Shown: positions 1 to 7,474 of the stretch, one piece after another
How positions within the stretch are numbered: the first letter of the stretch is position 1
Layout: the number at the start of each line of letters is the position of its first letter
From: G020353115 sp964481765
GTDB lineage: Bacteria; Bacteroidota; Bacteroidia; Bacteroidales; VadinHA17
Assembly (NCBI GenBank): GCA_964481765.1
Contig: CAYZVJ010000076.1
Span: forward strand, 1 to 16,919
Direction: 5' to 3'
Length of the DNA stretch: 16,919 nucleotides
Translations under genes and position numbers: made by a program
The notes under the pieces: model-generated
Told to the model about the DNA's origin: nothing
What the model saw: the letters and a program-made list of their open reading frames with translations, nothing else
Database searches by the model: none

Positions 1-296
1 CCACCAATCACAAAACATTCATCATCCGGGCATTTTTCAATGGCTTCATCGATTGTGTAAGCCATGATACATCCCTCTATTTTGTCCCCCGGAATATCCG
101 AAAGTACAACGCTGGTTCTGTCTGGCAAAGGACGGACAGGCAGGGATTCGAACGTCTTCTTTCCCATGATGAGGCAATGACCGGATGTAATCCGTTTGAA
201 TCGCTTAAGATCTTCCGGGATATGCCACAATAACTTATTGTCTTTTCCAATGGCATAGTTTTCGGCGATGGCAACAATAATGGAGAAGGATTTCAT
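1..296 (-). CDS. folA: Dihydrofolate reductase, 3' part missing
   Basis: DHFR reduces dihydrofolate to tetrahydrofolate with NADPH in the cytoplasm, restoring the cofactor oxidised by thymidylate synthase. The reading frame begins at the ATG at 296-294 (MKSFSIIVAIAENYAIGKDN) and stays open to the window edge, giving 98 codons of a protein usually about 160 residues long. Visible family hallmarks are the N-terminal beta strand with AIAENYAIGKDN, the LLWHIPEDLKRFK substrate-binding segment (the acidic E in PEDL is the expected catalytic carboxylate), the cofactor segment IMGKKTFESLP, and the start of the FVIGG motif at the cut. It lies 12 bases after the thyA stop on the same strand, so the two are almost certainly cotranscribed and functionally coupled. 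Identity is secure; the C-terminal third cannot be assessed. Confidence 0.95.
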   Translation of the reverse strand, partial: MKSFSIIVAIAENYAIGKDNKLLWHIPEDLKRFKRITSGHCLIMGKKTFESLPVRPLPDRTSVVLSDIPGDKIEGCIMAYTIDEAIEKCPDDECFVIG

Positions 297-308
297 AGGG
301 AATTCGTT

Positions 309-1103
309 TTAAACTGATATTTCTCCTTTTATGTGTGGATGTGCCTGGTAATTCTCCAGTATAAAATCTTCATACTGAAAATCCAATATATCCTTCACAC
401 CCGTATCCAATCTCATGGTTGGCGGTTCAAGCGGTTTCCGTGTGAGCTGCAATTTTACCTGTTCGATATGATTGAGGTAGATGTGGGCATCACCAAACGT
501 ATGAATAAATTCGCCAGGCCGGAGATCGGTTACCTGAGCTATCATCATGGTTAACAGCGAATAGGATGCGATGTTGAATGGAACACCAAGGAAAATATCG
601 GCACTTCGCTGGTACAACTGGCAGGAGAGTTTTCCGTTGCCAACGTAAAACTGGAAAAGAACATGACAGGGTGGCAATGCCATGTTATCCAGCTCGCCAA
701 CATTCCAGGCACTTACGATATGCCTCCTGGAACCGGGATCACGTTTAATTGAATCGATAACCCGGCTTATCTGGTCAATTTTTTTCCCGTCCGGCTGAGG
801 CCATGATCTCCACTGATGCCCATAAATATGACCCAGATCCCCCGACTCATCAGCCCATTCATCCCATATGCATACACCATGATCGTTCAGGTATTTTATA
901 TTGGTATCCCCGTTCAGGAACCACAACAACTCATAAATTATGGATTTCAGGTGTAATTTCTTGGTTGTCAGAAGCGGGAAATGGCGATCCAGATCAAACC
1001 GCATTTGATAACCAAAGATACTCAGCGCACCAGTTCCGGTACGGTCTTTCTTCTGTATCCCGTTGGTCATCACCTTATTCAACAGGTCAAGATACTGCTG
1101 CAT
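309..1103 (-). CDS. thyA: Thymidylate synthase (ThyA type)
   Basis: Methylates dUMP to dTMP using 5,10-methylenetetrahydrofolate, releasing dihydrofolate that the adjacent folA product recycles. The protein is 264 residues, the length of the E. coli enzyme, and aligns with it without obvious indels. The nucleophile is Cys146 in ALPPCHVLFQFYV. Arg21 (KKDRTGTG) and the RR pair in GSRRHIVSAWN bind phosphate, and the dUMP-binding stretch SADIFLGVPFNIASY contains Asp169 and Asn177. The C-terminus is HIKGEISV. The start ATG at 1103 gives the canonical MQQYLDLL N-terminus. A TAnnTTTG-type box (TATCTTTG) about 36 bases upstream may let thyA-folA be expressed independently of the genes before it. Cytoplasmic; identity is essentially certain. 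Confidence 0.98.
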   Translation of the reverse strand: MQQYLDLLNKVMTNGIQKKDRTGTGALSIFGYQMRFDLDRHFPLLTTKKLHLKSIIYELLWFLNGDTNIKYLNDHGVCIWDEWADESGDLGHIYGHQWRSWPQPDGKKIDQISRVIDSIKRDPGSRRHIVSAWNVGELDNMALPPCHVLFQFYVGNGKLSCQLYQRSADIFLGVPFNIASYSLLTMMIAQVTDLRPGEFIHTFGDAHIYLNHIEQVKLQLTRKPLEPPTMRLDTGVKDILDFQYEDFILENYQAHPHIKGEISV

Positions 1104-1138
1104 AACTGCGCTCGATTAGATTAGAAACCTGAAAAGAT

Positions 1139-1146
1139 CAAAGATA
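1139..1146 (-). promoter_or_regulatory. Candidate -7 box of a thyA-folA promoter
   Basis: Read on the minus strand the sequence is TATCTTTG, an exact match to the Bacteroidota -7 consensus TAnnTTTG, and would place transcription start about 29 bases before thyA. No clear TTTG -33 element lies at the expected spacing; that position instead holds a weak imperfect hairpin (1154-1170). The short motif and missing -33 box keep confidence low. Confidence 0.35.
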
Positions 1147-1266
1147 AATCTTCCCGATAAGTTATCAGGGCAGATGGCTGGAAGGTTTTCCAATAGTTAT
1201 CGACAGATGGTTTCGATCCATGCTGAAATGTCTCTCTACCTATTATTATCCATCCTTGTGATCAGC

Positions 1267-2391
1267 TTACAATTTACTTTCCTTCATCCTGTAATCCACG
1301 TTTCTCTCCTTGAGGTAGGTCAGCATAAACCGGAAATTCTCCTCACTTTCTCCCACATATTCCGGGGGGCAGATTCCTTTCCTCTCAAAGCTACCTTCCA
1401 GCATCAGGTTGGCAACGCCGGTGCAGGTATAACCGGTTGTCCGTGCCATGGAAATGGTATTGGTCTTTTGGTCAAACCGGTCAAACAGTTCATACGTTAT
1501 TTCTTTACCTGATCCGGTGATGATAACGCGCATGACGGTAAAATCTTCTTCTCCCGGTTTCAGTTTCCACTTTGGAAAGAGCAGCCTGGAGGTAAGTTCA
1601 ATTGGGCGGATTTTTTTTCCACCCACATCGATCTCTTCATAGGAGAAAAAACCACTTTCACGAAGGACCCTTAGGTATTCGATACAACCGGGATACCGGA
1701 GTGTTTTCTCGATCATGTTCGGTATGTTCATGGTTCGCAGGAGGCTGCGGAGTCCATCAGAATTCCACGCTTCCAGTGTCCCGATTTTTTCAAAGTAAAC
1801 CAGTTCAGGGTCTGAAAGGGCTTGCTTCACGATTAGTCCCCCATTCTCGATGTATCTTGCAGGCCGAATGTACTCTTCAATGACATCAATGGGAGAAAAT
1901 ACTGCCTTGTATTCAAAGGGCCATTCCCGCTCAAACGGTAACCCCCCAACCAGGCATTCATACCGGTCCACATCCATGGTATGGTTGTGGTACCCCAGGA
2001 TGATATTCCCCATTCCGGGAGCTATACCACAATCGACCACCACCGTAACGTTGTTCTCACGTGCTGCCTCATCCAGGATAAACGGATCCTGGGGGAAAAA
2101 GGAGATATCAACCATGTTTTTACCGGCCTGAATAACATGTTTCACCGTATTAAAGCCCATAAACCCAGGTACTGCTCCGATAACCAGGTCAAATCCCTCG
2201 ACAGCCGCTTTTATTGAATCGCCGGTATGCAGATCCCTGTTAACGGTTTTGATGTTATGTTCTTCGCTCAGCTTATCCAGGGCTTCCTGGTTAATGTCCA
2301 CTGCTGTAACATCATACTGATTATTCAGGTCAATGGCGATGGCATTTCCGACCAGTCCTGCTCCCAGAACTGCAATTTTTTTCTTTTCCAT
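1267..2391 (-). CDS. Saccharopine dehydrogenase family oxidoreductase, lysine 6-dehydrogenase-like
   Basis: A 374-residue NAD(P)-dependent oxidoreductase. The N-terminus has a Rossmann fold with the glycine motif GAGLVG at residues 10-15 and an acidic end of the second strand (AVDINQE, about 30-36) that suggests NAD rather than NADP. VVVDCGIAPGMGNIILGY (about 117-134) and the C-terminal ARTTGYTCTGVANLM and KGICPPE motifs closely follow the arrangement in bacterial L-lysine 6-dehydrogenases, which deaminate lysine to allysine; related enzymes act on saccharopine or carboxyspermidine-type substrates. The substrate is therefore unproven. It starts 17 bases after the nucleoside transporter stop, suggesting cotranscription, although its chemistry has no evident tie to nucleotide metabolism. 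Length is normal for the family (about 370-400), and no signal peptide is seen, so it should be cytoplasmic. Confidence 0.8.
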   Translation of the reverse strand: MEKKKIAVLGAGLVGNAIAIDLNNQYDVTAVDINQEALDKLSEEHNIKTVNRDLHTGDSIKAAVEGFDLVIGAVPGFMGFNTVKHVIQAGKNMVDISFFPQDPFILDEAARENNVTVVVDCGIAPGMGNIILGYHNHTMDVDRYECLVGGLPFEREWPFEYKAVFSPIDVIEEYIRPARYIENGGLIVKQALSDPELVYFEKIGTLEAWNSDGLRSLLRTMNIPNMIEKTLRYPGCIEYLRVLRESGFFSYEEIDVGGKKIRPIELTSRLLFPKWKLKPGEEDFTVMRVIITGSGKEITYELFDRFDQKTNTISMARTTGYTCTGVANLMLEGSFERKGICPPEYVGESEENFRFMLTYLKERNVDYRMKESKL

Positions 2392-2408
2392 ATCGTGTTA
2401 TTTTGAAC

Positions 2409-3938
2409 TTATCCCAGGATCACACCGATTATGGTGGCAGAAAGCAAAGAAGCCAGGGTCCCTGCCAGGAGGGCTCTCATGCCAAGTTGCGATAGCATCA
2501 CCCGTTTCCCTGGTGCAAGGGATCCAATACCTCCGATCTGGATACCGATGGATGCAAAATTGGCAAATCCACAGAGCATATAGGTTGCCATGATAATCGA
2601 TTTTTGTGAGACGAAGGCGCCGGCTTCTTTCAATTCCGAAAGGCTTATGTATCCGATAAATTCGGTCATGATGATCTTCTCACCAAGCATTCTTCCCACC
2701 AGTGTAATGTCTTCCCTGGCAACACCCAAAACCCACATCAATGGGGCAAAGGCATACCCCAGCAAAAATTCCAGTGAAAGTTCCTCGTACTGTCCTTTTG
2801 TTACCCGCTCAACGATTTCATTCAGGGAAGTAAGGTCTCCGATTTTATCCAAAATATAATTAAACATGGCAATGAAAGCAACGAAAACCAGAAGCATGGC
2901 AGCGATATTCACTGCCAGGCGAAGGCCTTGCCCGGTACCATTTGATATGGCATCCAGCACATTTTTCCCGATCCGGTCTTTTGATACCTCAACTTCTTTT
3001 TCGATCTTTTCGGTTTGAGGAAGCAGGATTTTGGAGATTACCACCACACCCGGGGCTGCCATGACAGAGGCCGTCAGCAGGTGCTTGGCGAACAAGACAC
3101 GCTGGACCGGATCATCACCTCCCAGAAAGCTGATGTATGCTGCCAGAACACCACCGGCAAGGGTTGCCATTCCCCCTGACATCACGAGTAACATTTCCGA
3201 GCGATTCATCCTCTCCAGGTATTCCTTGATCATCAGTGGTGACTCGGTCTGACCAAGAAAAATATTACCGGCAACGGAAAGGCTTTCAGCTCCGGAAAGC
3301 TTAAGCAACCTGGTCATTACCCAGGCCATTCCATACACCACTTTCTGAATGATCCCGTAATAAAACAGAACGCTGGTTAATGCGGAGAAAAAAATGACGG
3401 TTGGCAAAATGGTAATGGCAAAGCTGAGGAGTGGTTCTTCAATCTCCCCGGTTGATATGGATTTGAAAAGGAATTTTGTTCCCTCCAGGGTAAAGTCAAC
3501 AATTTTCACGAATACCTTGCCACAGAATTCGAAGAAAACCTGTATAAACGGGACCTGCAATACTCCAATGGCAAGCAGAATCTGAATCGCTAACCCAATG
3601 AACACGACCCGCCAGGAAATGGCTTTCCTGTTTGTGCTGAAGAGCCAGGAAATAAGGATTAAAACGAGCATGCCAATCAGCCCCCTGATCAGGGCCATCA
3701 GTGTAAATCCCTGATTCACCGACTCATCAGTTAACAGGATGGCTTTGTGTCCGGTGCTCTTTTTTGTATCCTCAATGCCGGTTTCCACGACAGTGAAAAG
3801 CGTATCGCTGCCAACAATGGAATCATCAACCAGGATCCTGGCATTCCGCCTCACGGAAGTTTCTGAAGTGTCTTGAGAGAGAAGGGAATCGGGTATGAAT
3901 AAGATCAATAGTAAAACCAGAAATATGCACCGTTTCAT
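2409..3938 (-). CDS. Concentrative nucleoside transporter (CNT/NupC family) with N-terminal extension
   Basis: A cation-coupled importer of nucleosides across the inner membrane. The 509-residue protein carries CNT signatures: GQTESPL (229-235, the hairpin-1 nucleoside-binding loop), GGMATLAGGVLAAY (255-268), MTEFIGY (424-430, with the conserved Glu), and CGFANFASIGIQIGG (456-470), which carries the expected Asn and Ser contacts. Multiple hydrophobic segments run from about residue 80 to the end. Unlike NupC of enterobacteria (about 400 residues), it begins with a signal-peptide-like segment (1-21, ending LLSQD) and a polar stretch of roughly 55 residues, probably outside the cytoplasm, before the transporter core. 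It lies 11 bases after the BFN gene and 17 before the dehydrogenase. Family is certain; whether coupling is by sodium or protons cannot be read from sequence alone. Confidence 0.93.
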   Translation of the reverse strand: MKRCIFLVLLLILFIPDSLLSQDTSETSVRRNARILVDDSIVGSDTLFTVVETGIEDTKKSTGHKAILLTDESVNQGFTLMALIRGLIGMLVLILISWLFSTNRKAISWRVVFIGLAIQILLAIGVLQVPFIQVFFEFCGKVFVKIVDFTLEGTKFLFKSISTGEIEEPLLSFAITILPTVIFFSALTSVLFYYGIIQKVVYGMAWVMTRLLKLSGAESLSVAGNIFLGQTESPLMIKEYLERMNRSEMLLVMSGGMATLAGGVLAAYISFLGGDDPVQRVLFAKHLLTASVMAAPGVVVISKILLPQTEKIEKEVEVSKDRIGKNVLDAISNGTGQGLRLAVNIAAMLLVFVAFIAMFNYILDKIGDLTSLNEIVERVTKGQYEELSLEFLLGYAFAPLMWVLGVAREDITLVGRMLGEKIIMTEFIGYISLSELKEAGAFVSQKSIIMATYMLCGFANFASIGIQIGGIGSLAPGKRVMLSQLGMRALLAGTLASLLSATIIGVILG

Positions 3939-3949
3939 CCAGGGGAGTA

Positions 3950-4561
3950 TTAATCTTTTTTCCTGCGTTTTAACTCATCTCTGATCATGGAAGCTTTTTC
4001 ATAATTTTCCTTAGTGATCGCCTCTTCCAGCAACTCTTTAAGCTCCTTCTCGGATTGTCCTTTCAAATCCAGGTCGACAAGGGGATTTTCCCCAGAAGGG
4101 GAAGGTTCATACTTTTCTTCGTCGGTTGAATCATCGTCTGATTCATTTTCAATATCCAATACAATTCCGGATTGCGCCATGATCTCCTCTGTTGTATAAA
4201 TCGGGCACTTAAACCGTAAAGCGAGAGCAATGGCATCGGATGTCCTGGCATCAATGGTCACTTCGCGATCCTTGTAAACACAAACCAGTTTTGAATAGAA
4301 AACCCCTTCTTCCAGGCGGTATATATTCACCTCGATCAGTGATATATCGAATGCAGTGGCAAAACTAAGAAACAGATCGTGGGTTAAGGGACGGGGAGGG
4401 TTGAGTCCCTCCAGCTGAATGGCGATGGCTTGCGCCTCAAAACCGCCGATAATAATGGGTATCCTCCGATCACCATTCTCCTCGGTCAATACCAATGCAT
4501 ATGCTCCGGATTGCGTCTGACTGTAAGAAATTCCTAGAACATTCAATTTGATCTTATCCAT
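3950..4561 (-). CDS. Bifunctional nuclease (BFN/DUF151) domain protein with C-terminal UVR motif
   Basis: A 203-residue cytoplasmic protein. Residues 1 to about 135 form a BFN (DUF151) domain with the characteristic IPIIIGGFEAQAIAIQLEG (34-52) and IDARTSDAIALALRF (103-117) segments; some members, described from plants and bacteria, have RNase and DNase activity. An acidic linker (about 138-165) leads to a UVR motif (169-203, EKELKELLEEAITKENYEKA), the short helical hairpin by which UvrB and UvrC interact. This two-domain layout is common in Bacteroidota. It is the first gene of the minus-strand operon that continues into the nucleoside transporter. Domain assignment is firm; the cellular function is not established, though the UVR motif hints at protein contacts in DNA repair or proteolysis. 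Confidence 0.88.
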   Translation of the reverse strand: MDKIKLNVLGISYSQTQSGAYALVLTEENGDRRIPIIIGGFEAQAIAIQLEGLNPPRPLTHDLFLSFATAFDISLIEVNIYRLEEGVFYSKLVCVYKDREVTIDARTSDAIALALRFKCPIYTTEEIMAQSGIVLDIENESDDDSTDEEKYEPSPSGENPLVDLDLKGQSEKELKELLEEAITKENYEKASMIRDELKRRKKD

Positions 4562-4606
4562 ACTAAAAAAATAAAGGAAAGATTCTCCCTTCCTGCTTGG
4601 TACCTA

Positions 4607-4614
4607 CAAATATA
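4607..4614 (-). promoter_or_regulatory. Candidate -7 box for the BFN-transporter operon
   Basis: On the minus strand this reads TATATTTG, matching TAnnTTTG, and places the start of transcription about 40 bases before the BFN ATG. The -33 region (around 4634) is not a good TTTG match. It sits back to back with the rplU promoter on the other strand. Confidence 0.4.
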
Positions 4615-4636
4615 ATGAAATCATCGTTATCTGAAT

Positions 4637-4666
4637 TTTGTATATCCATTTAATTTTATATTTTTG
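4637..4666 (+). promoter_or_regulatory. Candidate rplU-rpmA promoter (TTTG / TATTTTTG)
   Basis: TTTG at 4637-4640 and TATTTTTG at 4659-4666 are separated by 18 bases, close to the 19-21 typical of the Bacteroidota primary sigma factor promoter. Transcription would start near 4673, leaving a leader of about 30 bases before the rplU ATG at 4703. Confidence 0.55.
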
Positions 4667-4702
4667 CAGTCCGAAAGTTTTGCACCTGTAAAGAGTACCA
4701 AA

Positions 4703-5001
4703 ATGTATGCAATAGTTGATGTAGCAGGACAGCAGTTTAAGGTAGAAAAAGACCAGAAGATATATGTCCACCGTCTGGAAGGTAAAGAAGGAGATGTGGT
4801 TGAATTTGACCGTGTGCTGCTGATTGAAGATGGAGATAAAATCCTGATCGGAGAGCCCATTATTCAAGGAGCACTTGTTTCAGGAAAAATCATAAGCCAC
4901 CTTAAGGGAGATAAGGTTAAAGTATTCAAGAAAAAACGAAGAAAAGGATACCAGGTGCTTACAGGTCACAGACAATACATGAGCCAGATACTCATTGAAG
5001 A
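4703..5001 (+). CDS. rplU: 50S ribosomal protein L21, C-terminus lost in assembly gap
   Basis: L21 binds 23S rRNA in the large subunit. The start ATG at 4703 gives MYAIVDVAGQQFKVEKDQ, the standard L21 N-terminus; an upstream TTG at 4664 would add 13 unlikely residues and lies within the putative promoter. Ninety-nine residues are visible, including KVKVFKKKRRKGYQ and the signature GHRQYMSQILIE near the C-terminus. Since L21 is usually about 103-110 residues, only a few codons and the stop should be missing in the N run that begins at 5002. It is the first gene of the rplU-rpmA unit. Confidence 0.95.
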
Positions 5002-5101
5002 NNNNNNNNNNNNNNNNNNNNNNNNNNNNNNNNNNNNNNNNNNNNNNNNNNNNNNNNNNNNNNNNNNNNNNNNNNNNNNNNNNNNNNNNNNNNNNNNNNN
5101 N
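5002..5101. other. Assembly gap of 100 N
   Basis: Exactly 100 undetermined bases. Round 100-base runs are conventionally used by assemblers for a gap of unknown size, so the length should not be taken literally. It covers the end of rplU and the space before rpmA; because the expected gene order continues across it, the join is plausible. Any reading frame drawn through it, fusing L21 and L27, is an artefact. Confidence 0.98.
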
Positions 5102-5113
5102 AAAGATTGTAAC

Positions 5114-5374
5114 ATGGCACACAAAAAAGGAGCAGGAAGTTCACGGAATGGGAGAGAATCAGAAAGCAAACGGCTTGGCGTAAAGCTCTTTGGAGGAGAG
5201 ATTGCAAAAGCTGGAAATATTATTGTTCGTCAAAGAGGAACAAAACATTATCCGGGTGAAAATGTCGGAATGGGAAAAGATCATACCCTCTTTGCCCTGA
5301 TCGACGGGGAAGTTACCTTTAGAAAGAAGAGGAATAATAAATCCTATGTTTCTATTCTTCCCATTTCAAAATAG
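5114..5374 (+). CDS. rpmA: 50S ribosomal protein L27
   Basis: L27 sits near the peptidyl transferase centre of the 50S subunit. The 86-residue protein from the ATG at 5114 begins MAHKKGAGSSRNGRESESKR, and continues with the family hallmarks GGEIAKAGNIIVRQRGTKHYPG and GKDHTLFALIDGEVTF. The length is normal and the protein complete. It starts directly with AHKKG and lacks the cleavable N-terminal extension known from Firmicutes L27. It follows rplU across the assembly gap and is followed by a strong terminator. Confidence 0.97.
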   Translation: MAHKKGAGSSRNGRESESKRLGVKLFGGEIAKAGNIIVRQRGTKHYPGENVGMGKDHTLFALIDGEVTFRKKRNNKSYVSILPISK

Positions 5375-5396
5375 AACAATACCATACCAAGGCATC

Positions 5397-5452
5397 ACTC
5401 CTGTTTTATTTGCTGCAATAATCAGCAATTAATTCAGGAGTTTTTTATTTTT
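5397..5452 (+). terminator. Intrinsic terminator after rpmA
   Basis: ACTCCTG (5397-5403) pairs perfectly with CAGGAGT (5435-5441), and an inner TTGCTG / CAGCAA pair extends the hairpin. It is followed directly by TTTTTT and a further T-rich stretch. It lies 22 bases after the rpmA stop and separates the ribosomal unit from serS. Confidence 0.8.
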
Positions 5453-5545
5453 ACATAGTGAAGTCCGTCCCTGCCGGAGAAATAATTCCCGGGATATGGA
5501 TTTTCATCAAGAAATCAGTATTCCCAAACCGAAACAGCTTAAATA

Positions 5546-6820
5546 ATGCTTACCCTAAAACAGATTGAAGAGAATCAGCAGTTTATCATAGATCGCCTTG
5601 CCGTGAAAAAATTCGACGCGACAAAGATCATTGGGGATCTTCTTGCTAAGGATAAACAACGACGTGCCAACCAGCAAATCCTGGAGAGTAAGCAAGCTGA
5701 AATAAATACCATATCAAAAGAAATTGGGAAACTGATTGGTGAGGGAAAAGCCGGAGAGGCGAATGAGATAAAAGAGAAAACAGCACAGCTGAAAGAAGAG
5801 ATCAAGTTGAGTCATCAGGAGGTAGCGGTTGCAGAAAAGGAGATCCAGGAGATGCTTTTGCAAATTCCTAACGTTCCTCATCCCCTGGTACCTTCCGGAG
5901 AGGGTGAGAAGGACAACCAGGTGGTCAGAAGCGGAGGGGACATTCCCGTTTTACCGGAGAATGCCCTGCCGCACTGGGATCTGGCAGTAAAATATGATAT
6001 CATTGACTTCGATCTGGGAAACAAATTAACGGGAGCCGGGTTCCCCGTTTATAAAGGAAAAGGGGCGAAACTTCAGAGAGCACTGATCAACTATTTCCTG
6101 GACGAAGCGGAGAAGGCAGGGTACACCGAAGTCCTGCCTCCAATCCTTGTCAACGAGAACTCCGGGTTTGGTACCGGACAACTTCCCGATAAGGAAGGGC
6201 AAATGTATCATGTTCCCTCAGAGAACTTTTACCTGATTCCAACTGCTGAAGTCCCTGTAACCAATATATACCGGGACGTAATCCTTACCACCGAAGATTT
6301 TCCGGTTAAGAATTGCGCTTATACTCCCTGTTTCAGAAGGGAAGCCGGTTCATATGGAAAAGATGTGCGCGGACTGAACCGACTGCACCAGTTTGATAAG
6401 GTCGAGATTGTTCAAATACAGCATCCGGACCTCTCCTACGATACGCTGGAAGAGATGGTGCAACATGTTGAGGGACTTGTCCAAAGCCTCGGTCTTCCGT
6501 ACCGCATACAGATCCTTTGCGGAGGAGATATATCCTTCACTGCTGCATTAACTTATGACTTTGAAGTATTTGCAGCAGCACAGAAAAAATGGCTTGAAGT
6601 CAGTTCGGTATCCAATTTCGAATCCTTCCAGTCCTCCCGGATGAAACTCAGGTTCAAGGAGAAAGGCGAAAAAAAGACGCAACTGGCACATACATTGAAT
6701 GGCAGTGCATTAGCCCTGCCCAGGATCGTTGCTGCGATTTTGGAGAACAATCAAAGTGAGGAGGGGATCATTGTCCCTGACGTATTGGTCCCTTATACCC
6801 GCTTCAATCTGATCGGGTAA
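5546..6820 (+). CDS. serS: Seryl-tRNA synthetase
   Basis: Charges tRNA-Ser (and tRNA-Sec where present) with serine in the cytoplasm. The 424-residue length is typical of bacterial SerRS (about 420-430). Residues about 30-105 form the long antiparallel coiled coil that contacts the tRNA variable arm, rich in K, E and Q. The class II catalytic core shows the serine-binding TAEVP (233-237), motif 2 FRREAGSYGKDVRG (263-276) and motif 3 LNGSALALPR (384-393). The ATG at 5546 gives MLTLKQIEENQ, a usual SerRS start. It lies about 170 bases after rpmA, beyond a terminator, so it probably has its own promoter although I see no full TAnnTTTG match in between. The rplU-rpmA-serS order is familiar in Bacteroidota. 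Confidence 0.97.
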   Translation: MLTLKQIEENQQFIIDRLAVKKFDATKIIGDLLAKDKQRRANQQILESKQAEINTISKEIGKLIGEGKAGEANEIKEKTAQLKEEIKLSHQEVAVAEKEIQEMLLQIPNVPHPLVPSGEGEKDNQVVRSGGDIPVLPENALPHWDLAVKYDIIDFDLGNKLTGAGFPVYKGKGAKLQRALINYFLDEAEKAGYTEVLPPILVNENSGFGTGQLPDKEGQMYHVPSENFYLIPTAEVPVTNIYRDVILTTEDFPVKNCAYTPCFRREAGSYGKDVRGLNRLHQFDKVEIVQIQHPDLSYDTLEEMVQHVEGLVQSLGLPYRIQILCGGDISFTAALTYDFEVFAAAQKKWLEVSSVSNFESFQSSRMKLRFKEKGEKKTQLAHTLNGSALALPRIVAAILENNQSEEGIIVPDVLVPYTRFNLIG

Positions 6821-6823
6821 AAG

Positions 6824-6844
6824 AGGATTTCCATATCCTTTTGA
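6824..6844 (+). terminator. Weak hairpin after serS
   Basis: AGGAT (6824-6828) and ATCCT (6835-6839) form a 5-bp stem followed by a short T-rich stretch, three bases after the serS stop. The stem is short, so it may be only a partial terminator or chance. Confidence 0.25.
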
Positions 6845-6883
6845 TATTTCGTAATATTACCATTCAAACTCAGACCGTTGAAG

Positions 6884-7444
6884 ATGAAGAAGGCTAATTT
6901 GATGATCGGCCCATTGTTAATCCTGTTAATAATGCCTGCCTGTAGGGAACCTGCTCCTTCTCAGTTGAGCCGCAGGGCTGACAGCCTCCTGCGGGAAGTG
7001 GATTCCCTCAACCATAAGATCATTGCTGCTAACCTCGACAGTATACATGATCTGTTTACTAAAATTTCATCAGAGCATGCATTCCTGTCTGATAATTTTG
7101 AGAAATTTCCTGGCATGGATCTCAACAGAGAGCGGTACATGCAGTTAGATAGTGTCACCCTGATAATTGGATTCTGCCTGGATGCCTGTAATCATTTTTA
7201 TTCCGAGCTTTCGGTTACGGAGAACCAACTTGAGATGATTATAGAGGAGATTGAAGAAGGTGAAACCCCGGACTCCACGCTCAGCAATAAAATGGAACGG
7301 GAATCGGTTTTGCTCATTGATTTGACCGAAAGGGTAATGCTTCGAATGGAATTATTGCAAACCCAGCTAAGCATTTACCGGGATATTCAGCCGGACATTG
7401 AGCATTATGTTGAACAACTAAGTATAAAACAACCCGCTGAATAA
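6884..7444 (+). CDS. Predicted lipoprotein, function unknown
   Basis: Not recognised as a named family. Starting from the ATG at 6884 the product is 186 residues; a TTG two codons earlier is possible but adds nothing. The N-terminus MKKANLMIGPLLILLIMPAC is a short basic-hydrophobic signal ending in a lipobox-like MPAC with Cys20, so the mature protein would be lipid-anchored. The remainder is polar and predicted largely helical, with leucine/acid-rich stretches such as SLLREVDSLNHKI, and a Glu-rich patch (IIEEIEEGE, about residues 120-130), suggesting a coiled-coil or helical bundle. Two further cysteines (about 104 and 108, CLDAC) are notable. It is the first of four closely spaced plus-strand genes ending in ruvC; the next ATG lies 30 bases downstream. 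The lipoprotein call is moderately sure; the function is unknown. Confidence 0.65.
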   Translation: MKKANLMIGPLLILLIMPACREPAPSQLSRRADSLLREVDSLNHKIIAANLDSIHDLFTKISSEHAFLSDNFEKFPGMDLNRERYMQLDSVTLIIGFCLDACNHFYSELSVTENQLEMIIEEIEEGETPDSTLSNKMERESVLLIDLTERVMLRMELLQTQLSIYRDIQPDIEHYVEQLSIKQPAE

Positions 7445-7474
7445 AGCCCATCCGCGACCCTGGATGAAGGAATA

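Noticed and set aside
140..162. On the minus strand a TTCGAATCCC stretch resembles the T-loop of a tRNA.
   Set aside because: It lies in the dihydrofolate reductase reading frame (KKTFESLP) and no acceptor, D or anticodon arms can be built around it.
803..1105. A 100-codon open frame on the plus strand opposite thyA.
   Set aside because: It is antisense to a well conserved enzyme gene and its translation shows no domain or sensible composition.
1154..1170. Imperfect hairpin (CCCGATAA / TTATCAGGG) between the dehydrogenase gene and thyA, considered as a terminator.
   Set aside because: The stem needs a bulge, the loop is very small or the stem only about six pairs, and no T tract follows on the minus strand.
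4664..5374. A single long frame joining L21 and L27 as one protein.
   Set aside because: It runs through 100 undetermined bases. The two halves are complete separate ribosomal protein families with their own starts, and the upstream TTG start overlaps the promoter region.
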